Source: Microbotryum silenes-acaulis (taxonomy: Eukaryota > Basidiomycota > Microbotryomycetes > Microbotryales > Microbotryaceae). Taken from it: a DNA stretch of 64,000 bases. Below the pieces are notes generated by a model. The model was not told the DNA's origin, searched no databases, and saw nothing but the letters and a program-made list of their open reading frames with translations. The position numbers and the translations under genes are program-made. Where the stretch lies: the NCBI GenBank assembly GCA_003665825.1, contig QPFY01000006.1, forward strand, positions 930,001-994,000. Reading direction: 5' to 3'. Every line of letters begins with the position of its first letter. Positions within the stretch are counted from its first letter, which is position 1. Shown one piece after another: positions 42,177 to 54,122 of this stretch.

Positions 42177-42211
42177 CTTTGCAAGATCGACGTCAAATCT
42201 CAGATTGATCG

Positions 42212-42589
42212 CTATCCTCCTCTCTGTTTGACGTCCCAATTGTAGACACGTGCCACATTGACTTCTGTGATCGCGATTTGTTTTCGCAACCAATACAGAT
42301 CCTCCCTAACATTTTGCAGCGATGCTTGCGCGGTGGTGAGCTTTTCCGACAAGAGAGACAGCGCCGCCGAGAGTGGATAAGACAGCATCGTGTTGGCCAA
42401 AGTAGCCGTGTCGGTACCGACGTCAGCTCCTCTTGCCATGGGCACAAACACCTTGAGACCTCGAGCCCGAACAGACTCGACTCGACTCACTCCGAGCCAA
42501 ACGTACGCTTCATCCACATGCTCAACGCAGCCGGTGGCGCACAGCGTTTCGCTGAGTTCGAGCGTTTTGTCGAATGGTTGTTCCGGGTC
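42212..42589 (-). pseudogene. PAC10: prefoldin subunit 3, 3' part only
   Basis: Prefoldin delivers unfolded actin and tubulin to the chaperonin CCT. The C-terminal half is clear: PFDKTLELSETL, DEAYVWLG, NTMLSYPLSAALSLL, EKLTTAQASL, EDLYWLRKQIAITEVNVAR and VYNWDVKQR. The exon begins at 42589 after an acceptor GGCATAG. Between YVWLG and ANTML there are 27 extra residues that look like a retained intron: donor GTGAGT is present, but the place where the acceptor AG should be reads TTTGGCC, so splicing may be lost. The N-terminal half (the first coiled coil) is not found upstream to 43.46 kb, only GC-rich repeat sequence. It is probably a truncated gene. Confidence 0.7.
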
Positions 42590-42659
42590 CTATGCCGGCC
42601 CACGGACCAAGCGGGAATGCACTACACGCGCGACCCTCGCTCGTACGGATAACATGAGT

Positions 42660-43460
42660 CCGTGTCCAGTACGCGTTCCTTATGAAACCATTCTGCAAAA
42701 CTTAGATTTTGGTACTCTGGAATCCATATGGAATGTAAAAACATTACAGCATCAGCTCACTAGCGGTTGCTATGGAGTAGATGTTAAGCATCCCCAAACA
42801 GTTGATTAACCGTCTGCAATAGGTATCGCGACGCCTTGCTCGCCCCCGCGCGCCCAAATGCCGCCGACTCGCCCCCGCCGCGCCTAGCCGTCGGGCGCAA
42901 GGGCGAGTCGACGTCGAGCCGCGCGAATCCCGGAGGGCGAGCGAGATCGTGAGCGCGCGGCTCGAGGGCGAGCGAGAAGTGCAGCTTTTCGACGGTTTAA
43001 GCCCAAAAGCTCACTTTTTCGCTTCGCACGCTCTCCGTCTCGCTCGCCCTCACGCCTTTCCGCTCTAGGCGGCCGCACGGCCCTAAAGTGGGTGCTGGTG
43101 GAAGGCACGTAACTGGTCGGCCGAGTGGGCAGGGGTACTCAAGCCCCAGTTCACAGAAGGACTAATTAGAAACCCATGCCAAAAAGCAAAGCAAAGCACC
43201 TAATATAATAGGGCAATCGTGCTCGTAGTAGTAGAACTTGATTGATGTCACTGATGGTTTATTATGTCACAATGTGTTTGCTACAATGTGTTTGCTACAT
43301 TACTATATGGCTATGTTTGCTATGCTATATCAAATCAAGTTGCTAGCTACCAAAGCCCGTGCCCGTGTGTTTGTTAGTATTACAAAGCCGAGGCAGACGG
43401 AAGGAGAGCTCAGGCGACTCAGGCCAGGGACGAGGCCCCTGAACCCACCGTGAAGGGAGC
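42660..43460. other. no supported gene; GC-rich repeat and AT-rich spacer
   Basis: 42840-43080 is dense in GGGCGAG/CTCGCCC units. A related, partly inverted stretch is at 48360-48450. 43140-43380 is AT-rich with the direct repeat ACAATGTGTTTGCTAC. No domain-bearing frame is seen. Confidence 0.5.
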
Positions 43461-46400
43461 TCAGGCGTCGGCCTCCGAGCTCTTGCGCTTCTTTGCATTG
43501 GGCCGTTTTGGGGCATCTGCATCGTTCGTTAACACCTTCGTCACAAACTGATTGATCGACATCTTTGCGTTTTGAAATTGGAGTTCTAGCTGTTGCTGAG
43601 CTTCGGAGCGAGCGACTGCGTTGACTTCTGGTCAACCAGCTCGGTGCGCGATCTCATGGGCCTTGTATTCACGCGCGCGGATGATTGTAATAAACTTCGC
43701 CCACAACTTTGTCGAACCTCCCAATACGATGTCGGACTCCTAAATGGTGGAGGTGGAGCGATAGGACAGCAATAAGCAGGGTATTTTGTTGGGGGTAGCA
43801 TGACCCGACCGAAGCATCAAGAGGAAACTGACCTTCCTCCAACTCTCCTTCACAGCGGCCTCTTGTGATGAGCGCGTACTTCTTGGTGGCGACGGGGGCA
43901 CGAGATTGTTCTTGACCTTGTAGTAGTTTTCTACGACTCGCATCTCCGTCTCAAATTGCGGGAACAGTTCGTCGAGCATCGAAAGCGGTGGCAGCTTCTC
44001 GTTCCCGACCAAGCGCTCCGCTTCCCAATCGTCCACGATTTCTTGAATCGTCTTGTACGCCGCCATATCCTTGGGTCGATAAACGAGCCAGAGTTGATTC
44101 GGAGAAACGACGTTGTTCAATAGCTTTCGCCAATCGAAAGAACCCGAGGGGGCCTTTGCAAGTTCCATGATCTCTGGGACACTGATCGCCCGGCCACTGA
44201 TGTCCCTGCAAAATGCGTCGGGCGGGGGGAGTCGATACTCTTGACTCGCTGAGGATGCTTCGGCACCATTTACGCCCGATGGTGTTGAAGGCATCGTGAT
44301 CGAAGCGCCTGGGGTGGGCTGCACAACACCCGCCAAGGGACCCGACGTAGAAGCGGCTTCCCCGCTTGACGACGATGGGCCTGAGAATGGCCCCCCGGCC
44401 AGGGCTTTAAGCACCGCGTCAAGCTTGGTATCAATGGAGTCCATGTGCATCTTGACGTCGGCCTTGATTTCCTCCCGATCAGCACGACGCTCAACAGCTG
44501 CGTGATATTGAGTCTCTTGCATTTGTGTAGCGACATCGCGGCGGAGCTTTGCCTCCTTTTGATCTGCGGCGTGCTTGAGCACTTGAGGATCTTTTTTTAC
44601 CAGACTGAGAGCTTCCTTGAGTAAGGTCGGATATTCGTCGCAGATCCATGCGAGCGCCTCCGTGCCGCCCTCGTTCCTGAAGAGCGGGAGCTCCACAAAC
44701 AAGGGGGATTCAGGCGCGTGGCGGTCGGCCTCGGCGAGATGCTGCGCGTGTGGGATAGTGAAAGGATGCGTGATGTAGTGAGTTTTTGTCCACGTGAGAG
44801 GCACAACCACTTCGAGACACCAACTGACCAGTAAAAGGAATGATCTGAGCTTGCGGAGTCCAAGAAGGTGCGCTGCTGTGTCTTTCGAGATTTTGCGACC
44901 CTCCGGCGCGACGTGCCTCTCGTGATCTAGCGCGGCGGCGAGGTTGGGCTCATCGAGCCACGGAAAAATAAGACGCTGCAAATCTTTGGGGGGGCGAATG
45001 CTTAAACGAGGAACGATGTAAGGTTCCCCTGGGCTAAACCCCGCAATAGCTAGTACGGCCTGGGAAATCATTTCACGCGGACTCTTGAGTCAGCGCCACT
45101 TGGACTCGTGTCATCAACAAGGTGAGCCACTGGAGGGGTAACTTACTTTGGCGGGAGTTTTGCACAGGTAAACCACGTCGCAGGTCTCGACGACCCAATG
45201 GCCGATTCGTTTGATGTCGGCGGCCGGGCAACTAAAGTTAAGTTCGGAAAGGCGCGGGAAAAAAAATTAGTCAAATTTAAAATTCGAGCGAGTGAATGAA
45301 CCGGGAACGAACCCCAATTCTTGCTCTAGGATTCGTGTCTGAGCGGAACGAGCGTAGTGCATTACTTTCGACGGGAATAGTAGCCCAACCCATTTGTAAA
45401 CGACGAAGCCTGCACGAGCGACCGCGTGTGAAGGGGGCACGATGGTGTTGCTCTCGCCTGACGAACAGAGTCGAGTCTACGCGCGACCAAACGCCCAGGG
45501 GACATCAGTACATGTTATGGGCGATGAGGTCCTTTGACGCAACATGGATGGCTCCAACATACGACTCACTTGGCGTAGCGTGGAATCGTCAAACCAGTCA
45601 ATAGGCTGAACCCCCGCCTCCCTGCCAAGCTTGGTGTTCATCTCGGCGATTCGAGTGAAGAACGTCGGCTTGACGTGCGAGTTCCTTCGCTGGTCGTATT
45701 CGTCATATTGGAAGTGCATGTAGATGGCCAAAGCACCAATAGTACACTGTCCAGCGTATTTATGAGGTAATATGCCATTCACATCCTTGCCTCCCTGTGA
45801 CAAAAAAAAACATCCAATTAAAATTGATCGGGAATTCGGGAGATCAACGACCCAACCCAGCTTGATGGACTAACCTCCTTCCGATCTGTCCCGCTCAGCA
45901 CCTTGCCCGCCGTCGCAATTACCATGATGCCCCATTGCTCACGAGCAGTCGGAGACGCGGTTGGGTTGAGATCGTCGTAGACGGTCTCCGTGAACAGCGG
46001 TGGCATGCTCAAACTCCACAAAACAACGTGACATAGTCGAATATTGACCACCGTGTTCCCTCGTGCCAGAGTTCCAAAACACAATAGAACGATAGCGTAT
46101 TGCCTCAGCCAAGATCCGACTGTCATAGAAATAAAGCGCGGATCCTCGTCAGTGGTGAATGACTCGCTCCGGCGCGGCGCAACTGAACGCGATCATCGGA
46201 GCAAGTCGACTCACAGCACCACCTGTTGGGTTGAGTCTCGTCCACCTCAACCGCTCTTTCTCCGACCTTTTCTCCACCTGTTCCCTTTCCTCTAACCATT
46301 GCCTTTTCGTACATCACCTTCCGCCTCAAGAACTTGTAGGTGGCTTTGTTATGGTCCCAAGCATGGTGGGAACCCTCGTCCAATCCAGTGTTCGCAAGGA

Positions 46401-48100
46401 CGCCGTAACTCGGATTACTAAGAGAGGAGGGGCACGCGAAGTCAGCAGCTGGAACGTGCAGATTATTCAAGAGAGGTGAAGCACGGCACGACTAACTCGT
46501 GTCCTGCCTGCGCGGCCCCCCTATAAAGGCCGCTGACGTATTTTTGTACGCGGGCGAGCGTCATGCCGCGGTCGTTGGACTTGCCACGCGCGGCCTCTTG
46601 ACGAAGCTTGAATCGGTTGGTCATCGTCCATTGGCCCTTGAGCGTGTTCTGTTCGCGTCGTTGATCCTGGTCAGCGTCTCTCGGTGTTTGAGACCGCGTG
46701 CGCAATTAAGGGAACTAACAGCGGATAAGAGCGTGCCCTTGCCTTTGACCTTTAACAGGGCGACCCATTGCATGTACTCGAACAAGCGGCCCAGATCGAT
46801 CGTGTCGGCCCCATCAGGATTGTCCAACGGTTGAGTTGCCATCCAAAACTGAAGTGAAGTGGCAAGGCGTGTGGTTGGTTCAGTAATGAGGAAGTTCGTT
46901 TGCTGCTTGCTGCAAATTCGGTAAATTCGGTGGGGGTCGAGCTAGTCGCACTCACACAAAACCTTTTGTACGCGGTAGTCTCTGTCCCCCGGGCGGCTTT
47001 GCTCCTCGAGTTGAAAGCGTCGCGCTCGGCTTTGATTCTCACATCGCGCATCCCGTCATGGTCGACAGCTTAAGGTCGCGACGCAAACAACCCAAAGAGG
47101 ACCGAGCCATGTTTTAGCATAGCAGGCAGATAGCAGGCAGACACAAATTCATTCGGAGAAAAGCTGTACTCACAGCCCGGTATCGGCTCAAAGAGGGTGT
47201 CGTGAAGACCACGGGCGATCTCGAGCAATCGCAATCGCTCTTCGTCCGAGACAGGCGTCCCGTTCGGACCTGGCTCGTTGACGTTCTCAAGGTCCGGGTC
47301 GTCGGCATTTTCATCGAAGTCGGGATCAACATTGAGCTCGGTGTTAAGCTCGTTCGGATCCGCTCCCCCTCCTTCTGTGACAAAGGCTCCTTGCGTGATA
47401 GATTTTTGCTGTACGAGGGTGGAGCAATTCGAGAGTGTCAGTGCTTGAGCTGGGGCTTAAGCTCCGACGCGACGCGACGAACGCGATCTGTGCCTGCTCG
47501 ACTCATCCGACTGACCTTGTTCGGCTGCTCCTTTCGCGTTCGCGCCGAGTTGGACCCATCCTTCTTCTTCACCTCGCACATCCTCCAGATACAGTCGATC
47601 ATCGATTTGCGGGTATCTGAATACCACTTCTCCTGTTCCCAGACCAACTTCTTGTCCGTCGGCAGCCTCCGCGACGCCGCCTCGACGTTCAAATTCGTCG
47701 CCAAGCGCCTTACGTCCACGTTCGAAAGGCTGGAGATAGTTCTGCGCTTACCTCCGTGGTCCTTCATACGCTGCACCCACGCAAGCGCATCCCCTCTTGT
47801 CGTTCCCATCATCGATAATCGATGGGGATCCTTCTCCAAGAACGTCTCGACGGCGGCCCGTTGTTGCACGAAGGATGCGCCTTGGTGCACGTGACTCGAC
47901 CGCAACTCGCCCCGATGGCTCAAGGATGGGAGGCTGCTGGAGTCGCAAAAGAGACCACGCAGAGTGGGATCGAGATTGGCTTCGGCTCCTCGATACACCC
48001 GTCCGTCAGCAGAATTGGCGGCGAGGCCTCCGAGAGCGCCAAAGACTTCCTCGTCATCGCCTAGTGGCGGCGCGTCCCCTTGGGCGTAGAGATCAGCCAT
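43461..48100 (-). pseudogene. Crypton-like tyrosine recombinase gene with GCR1_C-like tail, one premature stop
   Basis: Multi-exon minus-strand gene starting MADLYAQGD at 48100. Order: acidic/basic N terminus (to NSARTRKEQPNK, donor GTCAGT); an Asp/Glu-rich exon at 47410-47171; RSKAARGTETTAYKRFC; FWMATQPLDNPDGAD... EYMQWVALLKVKGKG; NDRGMTLARVQKYVSGLY; LRQYAIVLLCFGTLARGNT (first catalytic Arg candidate); GGKDVNG... CTIGALAIYMHFQYDE; and ADIKRIGHWVVETCD then VVYLCKTPAK (catalytic Tyr candidate). The long exon 45059-43833 begins AVLAIAGFSPGEPYIVPR and has PPKDLQRLIFPWLDE, a coiled coil and a GCR1_C-like region (LWLVYRPKDMAAYKTIQEIV). The last exon, 43739-43461, has a TGA at 43634-43632, after which the frame stays open for 52 codons ending in an NLS (KRPNAKKRK). 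The His box was not found with certainty. Confidence 0.6.
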
Positions 48101-48860
48101 CGGAACCGCTGAGATGCGTGCGTGCTTGGTGCTTGCTTTGCTGGGTAGATTGGGGCGACGACGAATGCTAAAGGTTCGAATCGAAGGTGGTCGAAATTGA
48201 GGATGGTCCACGGATAGAGAAGAAGACCAAGAGAGGCGCGTGGGCGTGCATGCGCAGCATGCACCACTCTGACTCTGTGCCACTCAGCCACGCTCTGAGG
48301 CGACTTGCGCGGGCGCCGAAGAGTGCAGGAAACACGCGCCTTGGAGGTGGTTCGTGGATTCCTGCTCGGCCGCGCTCGCCCTCTGCGCTCGCGCTCGCCT
48401 CAGGGCGAGCAAGCCGCGGGGAATCGACTCGCCCGCGCGCGGAGCGAAAAACATCGAAATTCATAAGTTTCATGCACTCAGAAAATGACAACCTCAACTT
48501 CTTCTCGGATCCGTGCGAAATCCCCATCCCAAAGGGCTGGCCGTGTACACATGTGCGCGCGAACCTGATGGATAGCGCGTCGAACGAGGACGACTCACCT
48601 CCACCAACGAGGCAAAGCTGATCTCGTGATCGGGGTTTTCAACAACTTCCAAACAGGAGATCTGCATTAAATTTTGACGACGCCCGGGTTGCGATGTCTT
48701 GATCCCACCATGATGAGGCATGACCGGGGCAAGTTGATCCGTCAGAAAACTATCGCTCGCGACGAGCGAGTGCGCAGCGTCAGTTCATTCGACCTGCGAA
48801 TGCATGTCCCCGATTGACCTGCGACTCACCGTTGATGGTCAAATTGACGGCCGTGCTTGT
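48101..48860. other. upstream region of the Crypton-like gene; partial repeat A
   Basis: No supported gene. 48547-48573 matches the first 27 nt of repeat A with small changes. 48360-48450 is GC-rich with GGCGAG units. Confidence 0.5.
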
Positions 48861-48868
48861 ACTCGTCC

Positions 48869-50820
48869 TCAAGGTATGCGTCGACCGCTATTTCCGCGAG
48901 GGTTAGAGGAAAGGCGATTCACCTTTTCGGCAAAGCTGTTCGACCTGGACCCGGGCACGTTGGCCGTTTTGCGAGATTCATTCCCCGTAAGATCGGCCTC
49001 GACCGTTGCTTTGCGGTCGGGCTGCTTGACGGCTTGCCACTGAGATATGAAGCAAAAGAGAGGGGTTAAGCTGAAATCTAGGGTTGAGGGCGTGTCACCC
49101 AAACACGTACCAACACGCGCCACCAGCACACATGCTCGTCAGTGATTGTGACTCCGAGGTTTTTGTACCACGACTTCATTGTTGATCCCAACAGTGAAGA
49201 GTCGCCCTGGGCGCGCTTAATCTGAGCGCGAGCCGACGGTCAGAAGGCGTGGCGCAGCGGCGTGCAAGGCTGATGTCAAGAGGGAGGCCCGGACGTGGAC
49301 ACCACGCCGCTTACATGATCTTCGAGTTCAGATCGGCCTTGCATTAGCGCACTCGGAAGGTGGCGCATTAGAACCTTGTAGAAAGCTCGATGCTTGACGT
49401 CCCTTCTGATACCAACCCGCCTTAGCGTAGTGCAGCCTACAATTGTGCGGCCTGAGTCAGTGAACAGCCCAGCACAGCACCAGAACATAGTTCACCTACC
49501 GCGAACATAGGTGCAGCACCGTGGTGCTTGCAGAGGAATGGCGTGGAAACGAAGATTTTGGCAGCTGACCCCACATCGGACTGGCAGTCATGAACACAGC
49601 TCGTTCAGTAGATATGGGCGAGACCGAAAGAACATCCACCAACCCTGATGTTGTCCAGAGAGGGAGCGGTGAGCACGTCGATCAGTCGGGGGAGCACGTT
49701 AATCAGTGGGGCAAGCTGGGCTTCCAAATGATCCAATCGAGCGCTGATCGTCGCGGCAAGAACAGATAGGCCATCTTGGCCACCTTGCGCGTCCGGAGGC
49801 TGTGGATATTTGTGAGTACAGTCAGCGGAGTAGGGCACGCCGGTTGAGCGCATCTGCACCAGCTCACGTTGCTCGGGCCGTCGAAATACGGCGTAAAGTG
49901 CTGAGGTCTAGAATGCATGACCTGGTTGAGTTATGCCCGTTGGTCAGCGTGTCACCAGAATGTCCCGGCTGACGTCATTGCAGGGGTGCAACGTACTTGG
50001 AAAGTCTTGTCCTCTGTTCCCTCGGTGTCCGAGACAGCCAGGGAGATCTCGGTGCGCCGACGCTTGCGCGGCTTGTCGCCCACGTCATCGTCGTCATCGT
50101 CGTCGTCATCGCGGTCAGTTAGCTGTCCAGATTGGCAACGATACCTTATCAGCACCCATAACTCCTCGACCAGGGGACGCGGGCACGAACAATGAAAGCG
50201 TCCTTGACTTTGGCCTTTGATTTGGACTTCAGGGGACTTCAGTGTGGTGAAATTTTGGAGTTGGTTTAAGCTAGGGTGACGCGGAAGCCGGACAAGCAGG
50301 TTCGGTACTCACTCGGGCTGGTCGCTTGTCGCTGCAACGAGGTGTGGTTGGGGGTCGATGCGATTTAGCTGACGTCGTCAAGCTCTGCGGATTGGACAGA
50401 CGTGGGAGTGCCATGCATCAGCTCGGACCCGGCGAAAGACGAGTGTCTGCTTCTCCTCCCAAGCCTTACGTGAGAATCCCAGGTGGCAAGCGCCGCTGTT
50501 GTCGACGCCAGATGGTCATATCGTTCGTCATTGGATATCTGCTTGTCTTGACCGTCGTGATCATCTTCGTCGTCCGTGGCGTCTTGAGGCTTACGCCGCA
50601 GAGCATTAATGGGTTGAGTCGATGACTGCACATGCGGCATCTCGGGACCGTCAGTAGCTGAGGCTGGGCCGACGTCGTGTCGGCAGCGGTGAGTTGCAGC
50701 ACATACCGGTGACTCGTGAAGCGCCTCGGGCAAATCAAGGTGGATGGGTCCCGAATGAGGGTCGTCGGCGGGGCCTGGGGACACGACGAGCCTCGACGCA
50801 GCAGTCGTGGACGTCGTCAA
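48869..50820 (-). CDS. unknown multi-exon gene with Asp-rich tract and NLS
   Basis: Not recognised. Splice-consistent pieces on the minus strand: an N-terminal exon (SGPIHLDLPEALHESPVC ... DEDDHDGQDKQ ... ATWDSH) ending at donor GTAAGG (about 50471); a small exon RQATSP; SKSKAKVKDAFIVRAR; LTDRDDDDDDDDDVGDK then PRKRRRTEISLAVSD (50134-49997, acidic run then NLS); PQHFTPYFDGPSN; QDGLSVLAATISARLDHLEA then QLAPLINVLPRLIDVL (helical); RRVGIRRDVKHRAFYKVLM; IKRAQGDSSLLGSTMKSWYK then NLGVTITDEHVCWWRVLV; WQAVKQPDRKATVEADL to the end. The start is unknown (the first frame opens with TTG at 50820). It could be a host nuclear protein or a second gene of the neighbouring Crypton-like element. Exact exon ends not fixed. 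Confidence 0.45.
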
Positions 50821-51468
50821 GGGTTTGGCGGTGTGTGGTCTGACGCCCGAGCGTGACGCGCCCGATCAAGCTCGAATCTGAAGGAGCAGTGGAGTGAGCG
50901 GGTCATGGAGTCGACGCATGAAGCGGGTCAGGGCGTACCATGTCGGCGATGATGGTAACACAGGGCTGCTCCTGCTTGGCGACAGGTGCTGCTTGGCGAC
51001 AGGTGGTGGCCGGGAGCCCAGGCCAGCGCCACGTCTCGCGCGGTCTGACCGAGGGCGGGACGCAAAAGGACGCACTCGGGACGCTGGACGATCTGACCAC
51101 TGGAACTGCGCCTCAAACAATACCCACCACGGTCGAGAACATCTTCGGACACCTTTGTCCGAGGAGACATGACGTGGCCGTCCCGTTTGTGGGCAAAATG
51201 ATTGCCCACTTATTCTGGGGCGGCGCAGGCCCGGCGAGGGAGAGAGGGTGGGGCTCCCCTTGCTTCTAGTCGGGTCCTCGCGCGCTCAGCGCTCTACTAC
51301 CGAAAGTGCGGCTCTTATGCCGTATGGGCGCGCGCACTTACCAGTGGTACTTTTATGTCTGCTTGAGGTGCGGACCGGTGTTCTCCGTCTGCTGGCGCGT
51401 TCTCTGGCGGAGGAGTGGAAACCTTATTTACCACTTTAGGCATCACTGCCCAGTGTCGTCTTCCCACC

Positions 51469-53068
51469 ATGGTCAGCGCGACATTTGTTCTTGTGCCTCA
51501 CTCGTGCTCACCTGTGGTTGCCAGAGAACTGACGTGAGGCGAGTGCGTCATCAGAGCTCGAGCAAGGCCGCCCGGGAGACTCGTGTTCGCGAGTTCATCG
51601 ACATCACAGGTGCATCGTGAGTTTGGGTCCGCTCGAGCTAACTGCCTGCCTCGCTTCACCCCAACTGGCTTTCGATCGCTCTCGCTGCGGGCTGGCTGCC
51701 GAACGCACGCGACGAGCCCCGCAGCTTACAGCTCTCTCGATCATCCACAATGCCGCCCGGACCACACCTCTGTGCGATTGTGTCGGCCATTTTAACCCGC
51801 ACTTGACTCATTGGATCGAATGGCTGATCTCTACAGGCCTCAGGAAGCGGCCCGATTCCTCAAGACGACGTCGTACCGGCTGGATGCCGCGCTGGAAGCC
51901 TTCTTCAACGACCCAACAGCGATACGCGCCGCCGAGCAACAACGACTGAGTGGAGGCGAAGGTGGGACATCGATACGCAACCTAGACAAGCTATGGGACA
52001 AGTACCGAGGTGTGTGCTCGTATGCTGCGCTTCGAGACGATCTCGCCTGGTGAAGGCACGCGCGTGCTTACGTGTCTCCTGGTACCTCAACTGTCGCGGC
52101 GGATGCAGATGTCGAAAAGCCCGACGAGATCCACTTCGAAGGGACGATCCGCTACTGCGAAGATCTGGGCATTGCACCTGAGGATATCGTCATGCTCGCG
52201 GTTGCCTGGCTCACCAAAGCGCCTACGATGGGTCACTTTTCCAAAAAGGGTTGGACCGATGGCTGGAGAGAGGCAAGGTGCGCAGCGACCCGCTTCGTTT
52301 GCGAACGGGGCGTGAGACGTGTGGAAGAAGACTGACGCTGGCCAAATTCCTTACCCATGCAGACGAGATACAATTGAACTCCAACGCGCCTATATTGATC
52401 GACTCCGAGCGGACCTGCACAAAGGGGACACATTTCGCCAGGTCTATGCCTTCACCTTTGACTATGCGAAAGCGGAGGGTCAAAAGAGCATGCGTCCGTC
52501 GACCTTGAGCGCCACGCGTATCCTGCGTGCATCCTTCAGATGTCCAACTGATGCGAATACATCAATCGTGCAGAATACGAGATTGCGCAAGAACTGTGGA
52601 AGCTGCTCATTCCGTCTGATCCTGCTGCAGATTTTCCCACATCGCACCTCGATTTGTGGTTGGAGTTTCTGCGAACGCGCGGGGAAAGACCGGTCTCGAA
52701 AGACACGTGGAATTTGGTACGTCTGACATAGAGTGGTGGCGCAACCGCCTCAACACAGGTCCTGGATGCTTCCTCGTTCCATGTGGGGGGAAAAGCCTGC
52801 CGAGACGCTCACACTGGCCCGGCAATGTTGACCATGATGTTCGGTGACAATCCCAGTTTCTAGACTTTACGCGCACAATCGATCCACTATTCCAGGAGCA
52901 CGACGAAGCAGGTGAGCGAAATACACGATACGCTGCTGCGTCGTCACTGCAGCACTGACCGACTAGCCCGGCCGGCGCCTCCCCTCTCCAGCTGCGTGGC
53001 CGTCGGTCATAGACGATTTCGTCGATTTTGCGCGGCATAGCCTTGCCTGTAAGGATCAGCCAGCCTGA
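51469..53068 (+). CDS. DCN1: Dcn1, defective in cullin neddylation protein
   Basis: Scaffold-type E3 that helps Ubc12 attach Nedd8/Rub1 to cullins. Exons: 51469-51471 (ATG only), 51555-51616, 51837-52009, 52109-52277, 52363-52493, 52574-52716, 52857-52911, 52992-53068. All GT-AG and in frame, 270 residues (yeast Dcn1 269). N-terminal UBA-like domain: ARETRVREFIDITGAS, then PQEAARFLKTTSYRLDAAL and EAFFNDP. The PONY domain follows: IHFEGTIRYCEDLGIAPED, MLAVAWLTKAPTMGHFSKKG, WTDGWREARRDTIELQRAYI, DTFRQVYAFTFDYAKAEGQK, ELWKLLIP, LDLWLEFLRTRGERPVSKDT, WNLFLDFTRTIDPLF and AWPSVIDDFVDFAR. The first exon is the weak point: it is a bare ATG before GTCAGC, chosen because SSSKAARETRV is the usual start; the in-frame sequence upstream is non-coding in style. 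Confidence 0.93.
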
Positions 53069-54122
53069 AATATCCACCTCGGTATCCATTACTGTGCGTT
53101 CAGCCCGTGTGAGGCTGAGGTTGCACCTGCACGAACGGGCTTCCGACGACGACGTTACCGCTCGTCAGCTGGAGCATTAAGATTATTTTGTGTACATCAG
53201 AATGCGGCCCATCGCCGCCGACAGGCGGGCGTGTTAGTGTGGCCGACAGGAGACCGGCTACGTTCAGTGGGGTGGGAGGCTCGAAGTCTTCAAGTGAGCA
53301 GCGAGCCATGCGACGGACGCTGGGCCGACTCGATGGGGTCTCGTTCATATGCGGAAGCCTACCGAGGCGATTGGAGGAGTACAGGTACGACGATAGCGCC
53401 CCCCCCCCAGACTTGAAGCTTGAATCATCGGATCGTCAGGCCAGTTGGCGGAGGACCCCCGAAAGCCCAGCCGGATGCGCATTTTTATTTTGGACATTTT
53501 GAGGACCCAAAATCCAGGAAATCGTCGAGGCGCATTGCAAAAAATTGACGTTTTCGGACGAAACACACGTTTTGCCCCCGAGGCGCCTTTGCAGATTTTG
53601 ACATTTTTCCCGTGAGTCGGCCCAATTTTGGCCTACCCTGAGCAGCCTACGGCATGACTGGGCCCGTTTGCCTTCGCTTCGAGACGCGCTTCTCGCGATG
53701 GCTCGCGCTTGAACAAGTCACTAGCCATTTTCGGTAATCCCTGAAGCTCTCTAGAGCTGAAGGTTTGTTCAACGAAAATTGGGGGGGCGCGAGCTGGGGA
53801 AATTGATGACAATCTCAACATTAGTAATTCTCGTTGGCGGGGGGCGGCTCCGGCACAGGCTCGCGCGCAAGACCAGCAGTCGGCAGCCAGCCGGCACAGA
53901 CCTGCACAGACCGGCGCGGAACGGCGCGGAGTACAAAGTCCTGTAGGCGTACGCTTCGGCTTCGTCTGATAGCTGTGTACGAACATCAACATCTCAGTAG
54001 CTCATGGTGCAGCCCTCCTCGGAGCACCGTGGAGTAGTTCATCAGTCACGAACGGTGCTCAGTCGGTCCAACAAACCAGCCATTGATATCAAGTGGCATT
54101 TGTGTTCCCCACCCCTGCGGCG
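53069..54122. other. no supported gene; repeat-bearing spacer
   Basis: Includes a C10 run at 53399-53408 and the inverted copy of the 45-bp hairpin repeat at 53736-53783. The short ORFs here lack domains. Confidence 0.5.
53736..53783 (-). repeat. dispersed 45-bp hairpin repeat, copy 3
   Basis: Inverted, nearly exact match of 21706-21750: GGTTTGTTCAACGAAAA adjoining the ATCCCTGAAGCTCT/AGAGCTGAAGG core. Confidence 0.65.

Noticed and set aside
42595..43120. A 5' exon for the prefoldin gene
   Set aside because: All minus frames were read; none resembles the N-terminal coiled coil of prefoldin subunit 3.
50085..50120. CGTCATCGT microsatellite as a separate repeat
   Set aside because: It encodes the Asp run of the minus-strand unknown gene.
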